64,000 nt of DNA from CAWIJJ01 sp963836405 (GTDB lineage Bacteria; Acidobacteriota; Terriglobia; Bryobacterales; Bryobacteraceae), in assembly GCA_963836405.1 (NCBI GenBank), contig CAWIJL010000009.1:1-64000 (forward strand). Reading direction: 5' to 3'. Positions within the stretch are counted from its first letter, which is position 1; each line of letters begins with the position of its first letter. Positions 1 through 7,660 of the stretch are shown piece by piece. The notes under the pieces are model-generated. The model saw nothing but the letters and a program-made list of their open reading frames with translations. It was not told where the DNA came from and searched no databases. Made by a program: the position numbers and the translations under genes.

Positions 1-195
1 GGCCTCGTCGGTGGACAAGGGCGGAAGACGAACGGCGGCAATGTGGCGGCGGCCAAGACGATCGGCAAACTGGTGGCCGAGCGGGCCAAGGAAAAGGGAA
101 TCCAGAGCGTGGTATTCGACCGCGGCGGCTACGTGTATCACGGGCGGATCAAGGCCCTGGCGGATGCGGCGCGGGCCGCGGGACTGGAGTTTTAA
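1..195 (+). CDS. rplR: 50S ribosomal protein L18 (C-terminal part)
   Basis: The frame is open from the first base of the window and ends at a TAA three bases before rpsE, so this is the last 64 residues of L18 and the start lies outside the window. The C-terminal signature is clear: a GGN-VAAAK stretch, ERAKEKGI, VFDRGGYVYHGR and a final LADAARAAGLEF. L18 binds 5S rRNA together with L5 and L25 in the large subunit central protuberance. The position directly upstream of rpsE is the canonical spc-operon order. Identification rests on the conserved C-terminus and on synteny. Confidence 0.95.
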   Translation, partial: GLVGGQGRKTNGGNVAAAKTIGKLVAERAKEKGIQSVVFDRGGYVYHGRIKALADAARAAGLEF

Positions 196-198
196 CTC

Positions 199-704
199 AT
201 GGCAATCGTGAAACGGATCGATCCGGCGACGCTGAACCTGAAAGAGCAGGTGGTGGCGATCAACCGGGTGACCAAGGTAGTCAAAGGCGGCAAGAACCTG
301 AGCTTTTCGGCGCTGGTGGTGATTGGCGATCCGTCGGCGAAGGTGGTGGGCTACGGCGTCGGCAAGGCGAAGGAAGTGCCGTCGGCGATCCGCAAGGGGA
401 TCGAAGCCGCCAAAAAGGGACTGCGCAAGGTTCACGTTCTGGAGACGACGATTCCGCACCGCGTGCTGGGCGAATTCGCCAGCAGCCAGGTGCTGCTGAA
501 GCCGGCGCCGGAAGGCCGGGGGTAATCGCGGGCGGAGCGGTGCGGGCGGTGATCACGGCCTGCGGGATTCCGAACGTGCTGACCAAATCGATCGGGCGGC
601 GCAATCCGCACAACGTGGTGAAGGCGACGATCGTGGCGCTGGAGTCGCTTCGGGACAGGAATGTCGTGGCTGAAATGCGCGGCGTGCCTGTGGAGAAGCT
701 GTAA
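199..704 (+). CDS. rpsE: 30S ribosomal protein S5, one-base frameshift in this sequence
   Basis: S5 sits in the small-subunit body and contributes to decoding accuracy. The N-terminal dsRBD-like part is intact up to VLLKPAPEG, then the frame hits TAA at 523-525. Downstream, the next frame encodes the missing S5 C-terminus (VIAGGAVRAV, NVLTKS, NPHNVVKAT) down to the stop at 702-704. Supplying one base near position 516 (ACG in place of CG) restores PAPEGTGVIAGG, so this looks like a single-base deletion. The repaired protein is about 168 aa, the usual length. S5 is essential and no second copy is visible, so a sequence error is much likelier than a real pseudogene. The stop overlaps the rpmD start by one base. 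Confidence 0.93.
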
Positions 705-883
705 TGGAAGGCAAGATCAAGATCAAACTGGTTCGCAGCCCGATCTGCACTCCGGAAAAGCACAAGCGGGTGGTGAAGGGGCTGGGGCTGCGCAAGCTCA
801 ACCAGGTGGTGGAGCGGCCGGATTCGCCCGAGTTCCGGGGCATGGTGAAGAAAGTTCCGCACCTGCTGGAGATTGTGGACTAG
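704..883 (+). CDS. rpmD: 50S ribosomal protein L30
   Basis: This 59-residue reading frame starts at an ATG whose A is the last base of the rpsE stop (TAATG), an arrangement that couples translation of the two genes. The protein reads MEGKIKIKLVRSPICTPEKH and then KRVVKGLGLRKLNQVVERPD, the characteristic two-strand/helix pattern of L30, and ends in LLEIVD. L30 is a small globular protein of the large subunit, normally 59-60 aa, and is always found between rpsE and rplO in this operon. Confidence 0.95.
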   Translation: MEGKIKIKLVRSPICTPEKHKRVVKGLGLRKLNQVVERPDSPEFRGMVKKVPHLLEIVD

Positions 884-916
884 CCCGGCGCGGGCTGCTT
901 TTCAGGAGACGAAATT

Positions 917-1372
917 ATGAACCTCAGCGGATTGAGACCCCCGGCCGGGCAGAAGAAAGAGCGCAAGCGCATCGGCCGCGGCATGGGTTCGGGGCACGGT
1001 AAGACGGCGACGCGCGGCAGCAAGGGGCAGCACGCCGGCACCGGATTCAGCCAGAAGCGCGGCTTCGAGGGCGGCCAGATGCCGCTGCACCGGCGGCTTC
1101 CGAAGCGCGGATTCACCAACATTTTCAAGAAGCAGTTTGCCATTGTGAATCTCGGGCGGCTCGAGAAGCTCGAAGGCGACAGCTTCAATGCCGACCGTCT
1201 GATCGAGCTCGGCGTGATCAAGAAGACCGGCGACGGTCTGAAAATTCTGGGCACCGGCACGCTGACGCGGAAGATCACTGTGGAAGCGCACCAGTTCTCG
1301 AAATCGGCGATGGAAAAGATCCAGAAGGCCGGCGGCGTGGCGCAGGTGATCGGCGGCGCTGCGAGCGAGTAG
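917..1372 (+). CDS. rplO: 50S ribosomal protein L15
   Basis: L15 (151 aa) is a late-assembly protein of the large subunit with a long, basic N-terminal extension that threads into 23S rRNA. That extension is visible here: KERKRIGRGMGSGHGKT, then RGSKGQHAGTGF and the FEGGQMPLHRRLPKRGF signature. The globular C-terminal half ends in VIGGAASE. A good Shine-Dalgarno (AGGAG) stands 8 bases before the ATG. It lies 33 bp after rpmD and 21 bp before secY. Confidence 0.97.
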   Translation: MNLSGLRPPAGQKKERKRIGRGMGSGHGKTATRGSKGQHAGTGFSQKRGFEGGQMPLHRRLPKRGFTNIFKKQFAIVNLGRLEKLEGDSFNADRLIELGVIKKTGDGLKILGTGTLTRKITVEAHQFSKSAMEKIQKAGGVAQVIGGAASE

Positions 1373-1393
1373 CGCCGGGAATCGAAGGGAACC

Positions 1394-2792
1394 ATGAAGT
1401 TTTTAGAAGCGTTCGCGAACATCTTTCGCGTCCCCGATCTTCGCAAACGGGTCTTCTTTACCCTGGGCCTGCTGGCTGTATACCGTTTGGGCAGCCAGAT
1501 CCCCCACACCGGGCATCAATCTGACCGCATGGGCGCAGTTTTTCCAGGCCCAGGCAGGCTCGATCTTCGGATTTTTCGACCTGTTTGCGGGCGGCAATAT
1601 CCGGCGGCTGACGGTGTTTGCGCTGGGCATCATGCCGTATATCACGGCATCGATCATTTTGCAGTTGATGACGGTGGTGGTGCCGACGCTCGAGAAGCTG
1701 CAAAAAGAGGGCGAGCTTGGCCGGCGCAAGATCACGCAGTGGACCCGGTACCTGACGGTGATTCTGTCGGTGATCCAGTCCTTTGGGATTGCGCAGGGGC
1801 TGATGGCCATGGGGCAGGGAATCGTGATCAATCCGGGCTTCGGATTCGTGTTTCTGACGATTCTTTCGCTAACCACCGGTTCGGCCTTCATCATGTGGCT
1901 GGGCGAGCAGATCAGCGAGCGCGGCGTGGGCAACGGCATGTCGCTGATCATCTTCGCGGGCATCGTGACGGGGCTGCCGCTGGCGATTCAGAACATCTAC
2001 CAGAACGTGTTTGTGACGCACGAATGGGGCGCGATCACGCTGGTCGTGCTGCTGGTGATGATGATCGCGGTGGTGGCTTTCATCGTCCTGGTGGAGCGGG
2101 GCGAGCGGCGCATACCGGTGCAGTACGCCAAGCGCGTGGTGGGGCGGCGGGTGATGGGCGGGCAGTCGACGCACATGCCGCTCAAAGTGAACGCGGGCGG
2201 TGTGATCCCGGTGATTTTCGCCTCGTCGATCCTGGCGTTTCCACAGCAACTGGCGCTGATGGCGTGGGTGAAGAACACAAACTGGCTGTCGACGACCCTG
2301 AAATCGATCGCGCACGGCGAGCCGTTGTACTACGTGCTTTTCGTGGCGGGGATCATTTTCTTCTGTTTCTTCTACGTCTCGATCATTTTCAATCCGAATG
2401 AGGCGGCGGACAACATGCGCAAGTACGGCGGGTTCATCCCGGGCATCCGTCCGGGACGGAACACGGCCGACTACATGAACAACATCCTGACGAAGATCAC
2501 GGTGGTGGGCGGGCTGTACCTGTCGATTCTGTGCCTGATCCCGGACATCATGATTTCGGGCATCAAGCTGAATCACCTGCCGCTGATCGGGAACTGGGTG
2601 GACCGGGTGGCTCCGCGCCCCCTGCTCGAAGGGTTGAACGTAAATTTCTACTTCGGCGGCACGTCGCTGCTGATCGTGGTGGGCGTCGCGATGGATACGA
2701 TCAACCAGATCGAAGCGCAGCTCATCATGCGACATTATGAAGGGTTCACTCCGCGCTCCGGCCGTATCCGGGGACGCCGGAGCACATTCTAG
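1394..2792 (+). CDS. secY: Preprotein translocase subunit SecY, one-base frameshift in this sequence
   Basis: SecY is the ten-helix pore of the Sec translocon in the inner membrane. The first 36 residues (FANIFRVPDLRKRV...YRLGSQIP) are in one frame and the rest in another. A run of five C at about 1500-1504 should be four C: with one C removed the protein reads SQIPTPGINLTAWAQFF and continues without interruption through FDLFAGGNIRRLTVFALGIMPYI to the stop. The repaired length is about 465 aa. The C-terminus RIRGRR is a normal SecY cytoplasmic tail. An AGGGA ribosome-binding site precedes the ATG. SecY is essential, so this homopolymer change is probably a sequencing error. adk follows after 4 bp. 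Confidence 0.94.
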
Positions 2793-2796
2793 ATTT

Positions 2797-3471
2797 GTGA
2801 AGGCGATCGTTCTGTTTGGCTCACCCGGCTCCGGTAAAGGGACGCAGGCAAGGCTGCTGACGCAGTGCTGGAGCGTGCCGCACATCTCGAGCGGGGACAT
2901 GCTGCGGGAGCGGATCCGGAAGGGATGCGAATCCGGCAGCGCGGTGGCGGCGACCATGCAGTCGGGCGCGCTGGTGTCGGACGAAGTGGTGAGCCGGATG
3001 GTGGAGGAGCGGCTGAGCCGGCCGGATGCGGCGCACGGTTTTGTGCTGGACGGGTATCCGCGGACGATGCAGCAGGCCGAGCATCTGGGCGGGTGGCTGG
3101 ACGGGCGCGGGGTACGCGAAGTGGTGATTCACCTCGCGGTTGATTACAATGTAATTATTGCCAGGTTGACGGGACGCCGGCAGTGTCCCCGCTGCGGAAC
3201 GTTGTACAACATCGCCTCCCAGCCGCCGAAGGTAGCCGGGCTGTGCGACCGTGACGGCGAACCGCTGATCATCCGGGAGGATGACAGCGAACCGGTGATC
3301 CGGGGGCGCCTCGATGCGTACGAGCGGCAGACGCGTCCGGTGCTCGATTACTACAGGGATGCGGGCAGGCCGCTGGTGGAAGTGGACGCCAGCTACGATC
3401 CGCCGCAAAAGGTATTTCAAAAGATTTGCCAGACGCTGGAAACGCATGATCGTTCGCAAAACGCCGGCTGA
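2797..3471 (+). CDS. adk: Adenylate kinase
   Basis: Cytoplasmic enzyme that interconverts ATP + AMP and 2 ADP. The P-loop FGSPGSGKGTQAR is at the N-terminus, followed by the NMP-binding region (ISSGDMLRERI, GFVLDGYPRTMQQ). The LID is the long zinc-type form: CPRC, then Cys and Asp in GLCDRDG, matching the C-C-C-D zinc ligands of many bacterial enzymes. The frame is open upstream into secY, but the P-loop strand starts at the GTG at 2797, just after the secY stop, giving 224 aa, close to the family norm. The 3' end overlaps map by 26 bp. Confidence 0.95.
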   Translation: MKAIVLFGSPGSGKGTQARLLTQCWSVPHISSGDMLRERIRKGCESGSAVAATMQSGALVSDEVVSRMVEERLSRPDAAHGFVLDGYPRTMQQAEHLGGWLDGRGVREVVIHLAVDYNVIIARLTGRRQCPRCGTLYNIASQPPKVAGLCDRDGEPLIIREDDSEPVIRGRLDAYERQTRPVLDYYRDAGRPLVEVDASYDPPQKVFQKICQTLETHDRSQNAG

Positions 3472-4216
3472 ACTCGAAAAGATGCGCCGGAGCGGTCTGC
3501 TGGTCTGGCAGATCCTGCAAAAGATGAAGGAACTGGCGGTGGAAGGGGCCACGACGATGGACCTGGAAGTAGCCGCCGAGAGAATGATTGCGGACGCCGG
3601 GGCGCGGCCGGCCTTTAAAGGCTATTACGTTCCGGCGGCGGGCGAGGCTTACCGGTTTGTGTTGTGCACGTCGGTGAACGAGGAGATTGTGCACGGGATG
3701 CCGAACCCGAAGCGGGTATTGAAGGCGGGCGATATCGTGTCGATCGATACCGGGGTGAAGCTGGACGGGTATTACGGCGATTCGGCGATCACGGTTCCGG
3801 TGGGCGAAGTGAGCGAGGAGACGCGCAAGCTGCTGGCGGTGACGCAGGAGTCGCTGGAGCTGGCGATCGAGCAGGTGCGGGCAGGGAACCGGCTGTTCGA
3901 TGTTTGCGGCACGGTGGAGCAGCACGTGAAGACGAACGGGTTTTCGGTGGTACGGGAATATGTGGGCCATGGCATCGGCACGCAGCTTCACGAAGAGCCG
4001 CAGGTTCCGAATTACGTAGACCGGAAGAACGAGAATCCGCGGCTGAAGGAAGGCATGGTGCTGGCGGTGGAGCCGATGGTCAACGCGGGGCGTCCGGAAG
4101 CGGTGGTATCGAAGGACCGCTGGACGGCGGTGACGCGGGACGGTTCCAATTCGGCGCACTTCGAGCACTGCATAGCGGTGACCGGGAATGGCCCGTGGGT
4201 ACTGACAAGGCCGTAA
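3446..4216 (+). CDS. map: Methionine aminopeptidase, type I
   Basis: Removes the initiator methionine from nascent proteins. The start chosen (ATG 3446, MIVRKTPAELEKMRRSG) gives 256 aa, the normal type I length; the longer open frame upstream is shadow sequence inside adk. The five metal ligands of the pita-bread fold can be placed: Asp in SIDTGVKLDGYYGDSA (two Asp), His in GHGIGTQLHEEP, Glu in VLAVEPMV and Glu in HFEHC. The catalytic His of the C-terminal part is also in place. The gene overlaps adk upstream and infA downstream, consistent with the secY-adk-map-infA segment of the operon. Confidence 0.95.
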   Translation: MIVRKTPAELEKMRRSGLLVWQILQKMKELAVEGATTMDLEVAAERMIADAGARPAFKGYYVPAAGEAYRFVLCTSVNEEIVHGMPNPKRVLKAGDIVSIDTGVKLDGYYGDSAITVPVGEVSEETRKLLAVTQESLELAIEQVRAGNRLFDVCGTVEQHVKTNGFSVVREYVGHGIGTQLHEEPQVPNYVDRKNENPRLKEGMVLAVEPMVNAGRPEAVVSKDRWTAVTRDGSNSAHFEHCIAVTGNGPWVLTRP

Positions 4217-4410
4217 AGGTTCAGGCCACGGTAGTGGAAGAGCGGCCCAGCGCGATCTATAAGGTTGTGCTCGAGACGCGCCAGGAAGTGTTGGCTCACC
4301 TGGTGGGGGTCGTGAAGAGGAATTTCGTCCGGTTGGTGCCGGGCGACCGGGTCGAAGTGGAATTGACCCCGCACGATCCGACCAGGGGAAGGATAACTCG
4401 CAAGGTTTAG
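4195..4410 (+). CDS. infA: Translation initiation factor IF-1
   Basis: IF-1 is an OB-fold protein that occupies the ribosomal A site during initiation. Family residues are clear: TVVEERPSAIYKV, VLAHLVG, NFVRLVPGDRVEVEL and the terminal TRGRIT. A start at GTG 4195, inside the end of map, gives 71 aa, matching the usual 71-72 aa. No better ATG exists in frame. The segment just after the start (GTDKAVKVQ) is less conserved, so the start is the least certain point. rpmJ follows 2 bp after the stop. Confidence 0.92.
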   Translation: MGTDKAVKVQATVVEERPSAIYKVVLETRQEVLAHLVGVVKRNFVRLVPGDRVEVELTPHDPTRGRITRKV

Positions 4411-4412
4411 AT

Positions 4413-4526
4413 ATGAAAGTTCGAGCGTCCGTCAAGAAAATTTGTGACAAGTGCAAGGTGATCCATCGCGAGGGAGTCGTGCGGGTCATCTGCGTCAATC
4501 CGAAACACAAACAGAGGCAGGGCTAA
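4413..4526 (+). CDS. rpmJ: 50S ribosomal protein L36
   Basis: A 37-residue frame, MKVRASVKKICDKCK..., in the canonical place between infA and rpsM. L36 is the smallest large-subunit protein. The zinc-ribbon ligands are all present (Cys11, Cys14, Cys27, His32), so this is the zinc-dependent (C+) form. The protein ends HKQRQG as usual. Confidence 0.95.
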   Translation: MKVRASVKKICDKCKVIHREGVVRVICVNPKHKQRQG

Positions 4527-4529
4527 AAT

Positions 4530-4916
4530 ATGGCACGTATCGCCGGTGTGGATCTGCCGCCCGCCAAGAGGGCAGAGGTCGGGCTCACCTACATATATGG
4601 AATCGGCCGGACCCGGTCGAAGTCGCTGCTTCACCGGGCGGGGATCGATTTCGACAAGAAGGTGCGCGACCTGACGGAAGAGGAAGTCAGCCGCGTCCGC
4701 CAGATTCTGGAAGAGGAAGGCGCGGTGGAAGGGGATCTCCGCAAGGAGATCTCGATGAACATCAAGCGCCACATCGAGATGGGGTCGTACCGTGGGCTGC
4801 GGCACCGCCGCTCGCTGCCGGTCCGCGGCCAGCGCACCCATACCAACGCCCGCACCCGCAAGGGCCCGCGCCGCGGCACGGTTGCCAACAAGAAGAAGGC
4901 TACGGGTAAGACATAG
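4530..4916 (+). CDS. rpsM: 30S ribosomal protein S13
   Basis: S13 lies in the head of the small subunit and contacts the P-site tRNA and the large subunit. The protein is 128 aa with the typical start MARIAGVDLP, the helix-two-turn-helix segment TYIYGIGRTRSKSLL, and a basic tail (GLRHRRSLPVRGQRTHTNAR, KGPRRGT). It starts three bases after the rpmJ stop and ends six bases before rpsK, in standard alpha-operon order. Confidence 0.97.
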   Translation: MARIAGVDLPPAKRAEVGLTYIYGIGRTRSKSLLHRAGIDFDKKVRDLTEEEVSRVRQILEEEGAVEGDLRKEISMNIKRHIEMGSYRGLRHRRSLPVRGQRTHTNARTRKGPRRGTVANKKKATGKT

Positions 4917-4922
4917 AGGCGT

Positions 4923-5330
4923 ATGGCGAAAGCACCAGCAAAAGCAGGCAAGAAGAAGAGCTTCAAGAAAAAGGAGAAGCGCGTTGTTCACCAGGGCATC
5001 GTGCACATCCAGGCTACCTTCAACAACACGATTGTGACCATCGCGGACCAGGAGGGCAACACGATCGCCTGGTCGAGCGCGGGCTCGCTGGGTTTCCGCG
5101 GGTCGCGCAAGGGCACTCCGTTTGCCGCGCAGCAGGCTGCGCTGACGGCGGCCAACAAGGCGACGGAAACGGGGCTGCGGACGGTGGAAGTGCGGGTGGC
5201 GGGACCCGGGTCGGGGCGCGAATCGGCGGTGAGAGCGTTGAGCACGGCGGGCATCGAAGTTCGGGCCATCCGGGACGTGACGCCGATTCCGCACAACGGG
5301 TGCCGGCCGCCGAAGAAGAGAAGAGTGTAG
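4923..5330 (+). CDS. rpsK: 30S ribosomal protein S11
   Basis: S11 (135 aa) is in the platform of the small subunit near the mRNA exit. The lysine-rich N-terminus is followed by the core GIVHIQATFNNTIVTI, WSSAGSLGFRGSRKGTPFAA and VRVAGPGSGRESAVRAL. The C-terminus has IRDVTPIPHNGCRPPKKRRV, the nearly invariant S11 ending. After this gene the operon has its only long gap (131 bp) before rpsD. Confidence 0.97.
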   Translation: MAKAPAKAGKKKSFKKKEKRVVHQGIVHIQATFNNTIVTIADQEGNTIAWSSAGSLGFRGSRKGTPFAAQQAALTAANKATETGLRTVEVRVAGPGSGRESAVRALSTAGIEVRAIRDVTPIPHNGCRPPKKRRV

Positions 5331-5340
5331 GGGATCGTCT

Positions 5341-5367
5341 TAATTTCTGCCGAAGGCGCGGAAATTA
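5341..5367 (+). promoter_or_regulatory. Hairpin in the rpsD leader, candidate S4 autoregulatory element
   Basis: The 131-bp gap between rpsK and rpsD contains TAATTTC paired with GAAATTA (7 bp), with an inner GCC/GGC stem closing on GAA, and a second small GGCC/GGCC hairpin at 5403-5417. The other alpha-operon genes are only 2-6 bp apart or overlap, so a structured leader here stands out. S4 is known to be the autogenous repressor of alpha operons in several bacteria through structured leaders. The link to S4 is inference from position, and no sequence match to a known leader family is claimed. Confidence 0.4.
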
Positions 5368-5461
5368 CAACGGATCCAGTTGCACGGAAGAAGCGGGAGG
5401 AAGGCCTGCCATCGGCCGTAAACCGCACCTGAATTAACGAAGTAAGGTAAGGAGAAGAGAC

Positions 5462-6094
5462 TTGGCAAGATATGTTGGTCCCGTTTGCCGGCTATGCCGG
5501 CGCGAGGGCATGAAGCTGTTCCTCAAAGGCGAGCGCTGCCACAGCGAGAAGTGCGCCATCGAAAAGCGCAATTTCGTTCCCGGACAACACGGCAAGGACC
5601 GCAAGGCGAAGATTGTGGGTTACGGTCTTCAGCTTCGCGAAAAGCAGAAGGTCCGCCGCGTGTACGGGTTGCTGGAAGGGCAGTTCCGGCTGACGTTCGA
5701 GAAGGCGGCGATGCAGAAGGGCATCACCGGCGAGAACCTGATGTCGGCGCTCGAGCGGCGCCTGGACAGCGTGATTTACCGCATGGGATTCGGCACAAGC
5801 CGCGCGCAGGCGCGGCAGGTTGTGCGGCACGGCCACGTTGAACTGAACGGCCGGAAGTGCGATATTCCCTCGGCGCAGGTGAAGGTCGGCGACGTGGTCG
5901 CCGTCCGCGAAGGCAGCAAGAACAACGCGACGATTTTGGCCGCACGCGACGCCACGGCCCACGCTCCGGCTCCGAACTGGATCGATGTGGACCGCGAAGC
6001 TCTGCGAGGCCGTGTAACGGGTCTGCCGAAACGCGACGAACTGGTGCAGATCCAAATGAACGAGCAGCTCATAGTCGAGCTTTACTCGAAGTAG
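5462..6094 (+). CDS. rpsD: 30S ribosomal protein S4
   Basis: S4 nucleates small-subunit assembly by binding the 16S 5' domain. The start is a TTG (ARYVGPVCRLCRREG) placed 4 bases after a strong AAGGAGAAG ribosome-binding site. The N-terminal CxxC and C-x4-C cysteines (VCRLC, CHSEKC) make the zinc-binding form of S4. The S4 RNA-binding domain follows: LERRLDSVIYRMGFGTSRAQARQ and HGHVELNGRKCDIPS. The length is 210 aa, as expected. S4 is the usual regulator of this operon. Confidence 0.97.
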   Translation: MARYVGPVCRLCRREGMKLFLKGERCHSEKCAIEKRNFVPGQHGKDRKAKIVGYGLQLREKQKVRRVYGLLEGQFRLTFEKAAMQKGITGENLMSALERRLDSVIYRMGFGTSRAQARQVVRHGHVELNGRKCDIPSAQVKVGDVVAVREGSKNNATILAARDATAHAPAPNWIDVDREALRGRVTGLPKRDELVQIQMNEQLIVELYSK

Positions 6095-6109
6095 TCACTG
6101 AGGATTCTT

Positions 6110-7159
6110 ATGTTCAAGGGCTTCCAAAAACCCAAAAGACTGGTCGCAAATACCGAAACCCTCACGGAACGGTATGGTATGTTCACGGCCCAGCCGTTTC
6201 AACGCGGCTTCGGCACAACTATCGGAAACAGCCTGCGCCGCGTGCTCCTGAGCTCGATTGAAGGCGCGGCCATCACGGCGGTACGGATCGAAGGCGTGGA
6301 GCACGAGTTCAGCCCCATTCCGGGCGTGGTCGAAGACGCCACCGACATCATTCTCAACCTGAAACAGATTCCCTTCAAGATCATGGGCGAGGGGATCAAG
6401 ACGGTCCGGCTGACGGTGGACCAGCCGGGCGATGTGCGCAGCGGGCAGATCGAGACCGACGCGGACGTGGAAGTTTTGGACCGCGATGTACACCTGGCCA
6501 CGGTAAGCGAAGGCGGACGGCTGACGGTGGAGATGCGCCTGAAGAGCGGGCGCGGCTACGTCAGCGCGGACAAGAATTTCGACGAGGACCTGGCCCTGGG
6601 CTACATCCCCATCGATTCGGTGCATTCGCCGGTGCGGAAGGTGAATTTCCAGGTGGAAGCGGCGCGCCTGGGACAGATGACCGATTACGACAAGCTGACC
6701 CTGGAAGTGTGGACCAACGGGGCCGTATCGCCGCAGGACGCGATCGGCTACGCGGCCAAACTGCTCAAGGACCACATGTCGATCTTCATCAACTTCGAGG
6801 AAGTGCCGGAGCAGACCGAGGAAGTCTCCGAGCGCGGCCTGGACAAGATGAACGAGATTCTGAACCGCTCGGTGGAAGAGCTGGAACTCAGCGTTCGCTC
6901 GTACAACTGCCTGAAGAACGCGAACATCCAGACGATTGGGGAGCTGGTACAGAAGACCGAAGCCGAAATGCTGCGCACCAAGAATTTCGGCCGTAAATCG
7001 CTGAACGAGATCAAGGAAATTCTGGCAAATATGGGTCTGGCGCTGGGCATGCGCATCGATTCCCATGGCCGCCTGGTGGCGCCTCCGGCGCAGCCGGCCG
7101 GGATGGTGACGGACTACGGTCCGGACGATGACAACCCGCAGGACTCGATGGGGGAGTAG
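6110..7159 (+). CDS. rpoA: DNA-directed RNA polymerase subunit alpha
   Basis: Alpha (349 aa) forms the dimeric scaffold for assembly of beta and beta'. The N-terminal domain has the expected GMFTAQPFQRGFGTTIGNSLRR and the HEFSPIPGVVEDATDIILNLK regions. The C-terminal domain, which contacts UP elements and activators, has two helix-hairpin-helix-like segments: ELELSVRSYNCLKNANIQTI and LRTKNFGRKSLNEI. A GAGG ribosome-binding site precedes the ATG. rplQ follows 3 bp later. Confidence 0.97.
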   Translation: MFKGFQKPKRLVANTETLTERYGMFTAQPFQRGFGTTIGNSLRRVLLSSIEGAAITAVRIEGVEHEFSPIPGVVEDATDIILNLKQIPFKIMGEGIKTVRLTVDQPGDVRSGQIETDADVEVLDRDVHLATVSEGGRLTVEMRLKSGRGYVSADKNFDEDLALGYIPIDSVHSPVRKVNFQVEAARLGQMTDYDKLTLEVWTNGAVSPQDAIGYAAKLLKDHMSIFINFEEVPEQTEEVSERGLDKMNEILNRSVEELELSVRSYNCLKNANIQTIGELVQKTEAEMLRTKNFGRKSLNEIKEILANMGLALGMRIDSHGRLVAPPAQPAGMVTDYGPDDDNPQDSMGE

Positions 7160-7162
7160 CAG

Positions 7163-7612
7163 ATGAGACACAGGGTAGCCGGATACAAGTTGAAGCGGCC
7201 GGTAGACAGCCGCAATGCGCTCCTTCGCAATCTCACCACCAGCGTGGTGGAGCATGAACGGGTGATTACCACGGTCCCCAAGGCGAAGGCGGTGAAACCG
7301 CTGGTGGACAAGATGATCACGCTGGCGAAGAAGGACACGCTGCACGCGCGGCGCGAGGCGGCGGCATTCCTGCGCACGCCGGCGTCGGTAAAGAAGCTGT
7401 TCGAGACGCTGGGAACCAGGTTCGGCCAGCGCAACGGCGGATACACGCGCATTACGCGCCTGGGTCCGCGCAAGGGCGACGGGGCCGAACAGGCCATGCT
7501 GGAGCTGGTGGGTTCCGAGCTGGTGAAGCGCGCCGCGGACCGCGCCAAACGGCGTGAAGAACGGTTGAAGGCGCAGCGCGAAGGCCGGGAAGAAGGCGGG
7601 ACCGAGGAATAG
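7163..7612 (+). CDS. rplQ: 50S ribosomal protein L17
   Basis: L17 is the last gene of the alpha operon. The core is typical: MRHRVAGYKLKRPVDSRNAL, LRNLTTSVVEHERVITT, AKAVKPLVDKMITLAKK and NGGYTRITRLGPRKGD. At 149 aa it is longer than the usual ~120 aa because of a charged tail (KRREERLKAQREGREEGGTEE), a variable region in this family. The next gene converges from the minus strand, so the ribosomal transcription unit ends here. No strong hairpin plus T-run terminator was seen in the 48-bp gap. Confidence 0.96.
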   Translation: MRHRVAGYKLKRPVDSRNALLRNLTTSVVEHERVITTVPKAKAVKPLVDKMITLAKKDTLHARREAAAFLRTPASVKKLFETLGTRFGQRNGGYTRITRLGPRKGDGAEQAMLELVGSELVKRAADRAKRREERLKAQREGREEGGTEE

Positions 7613-7660
7613 TCCCGATTACCACGGCGGCGGGAGACCACGGAGCGCGTGAAGTAAGCG

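Noticed and set aside
1394..1620. Programmed frameshifting in secY, and likewise in the other broken genes
   Set aside because: The break sites share no slippery sequence, stop codon or stimulator, and SecY frameshifting is not known; sequence error explains all seven.
6095..7345. A 416-codon frame on the minus strand opposite rpoA/rplQ
   Set aside because: It lies exactly opposite rpoA, has His/Arg/Leu-rich composition typical of antisense shadows in GC-rich DNA, and no domain.
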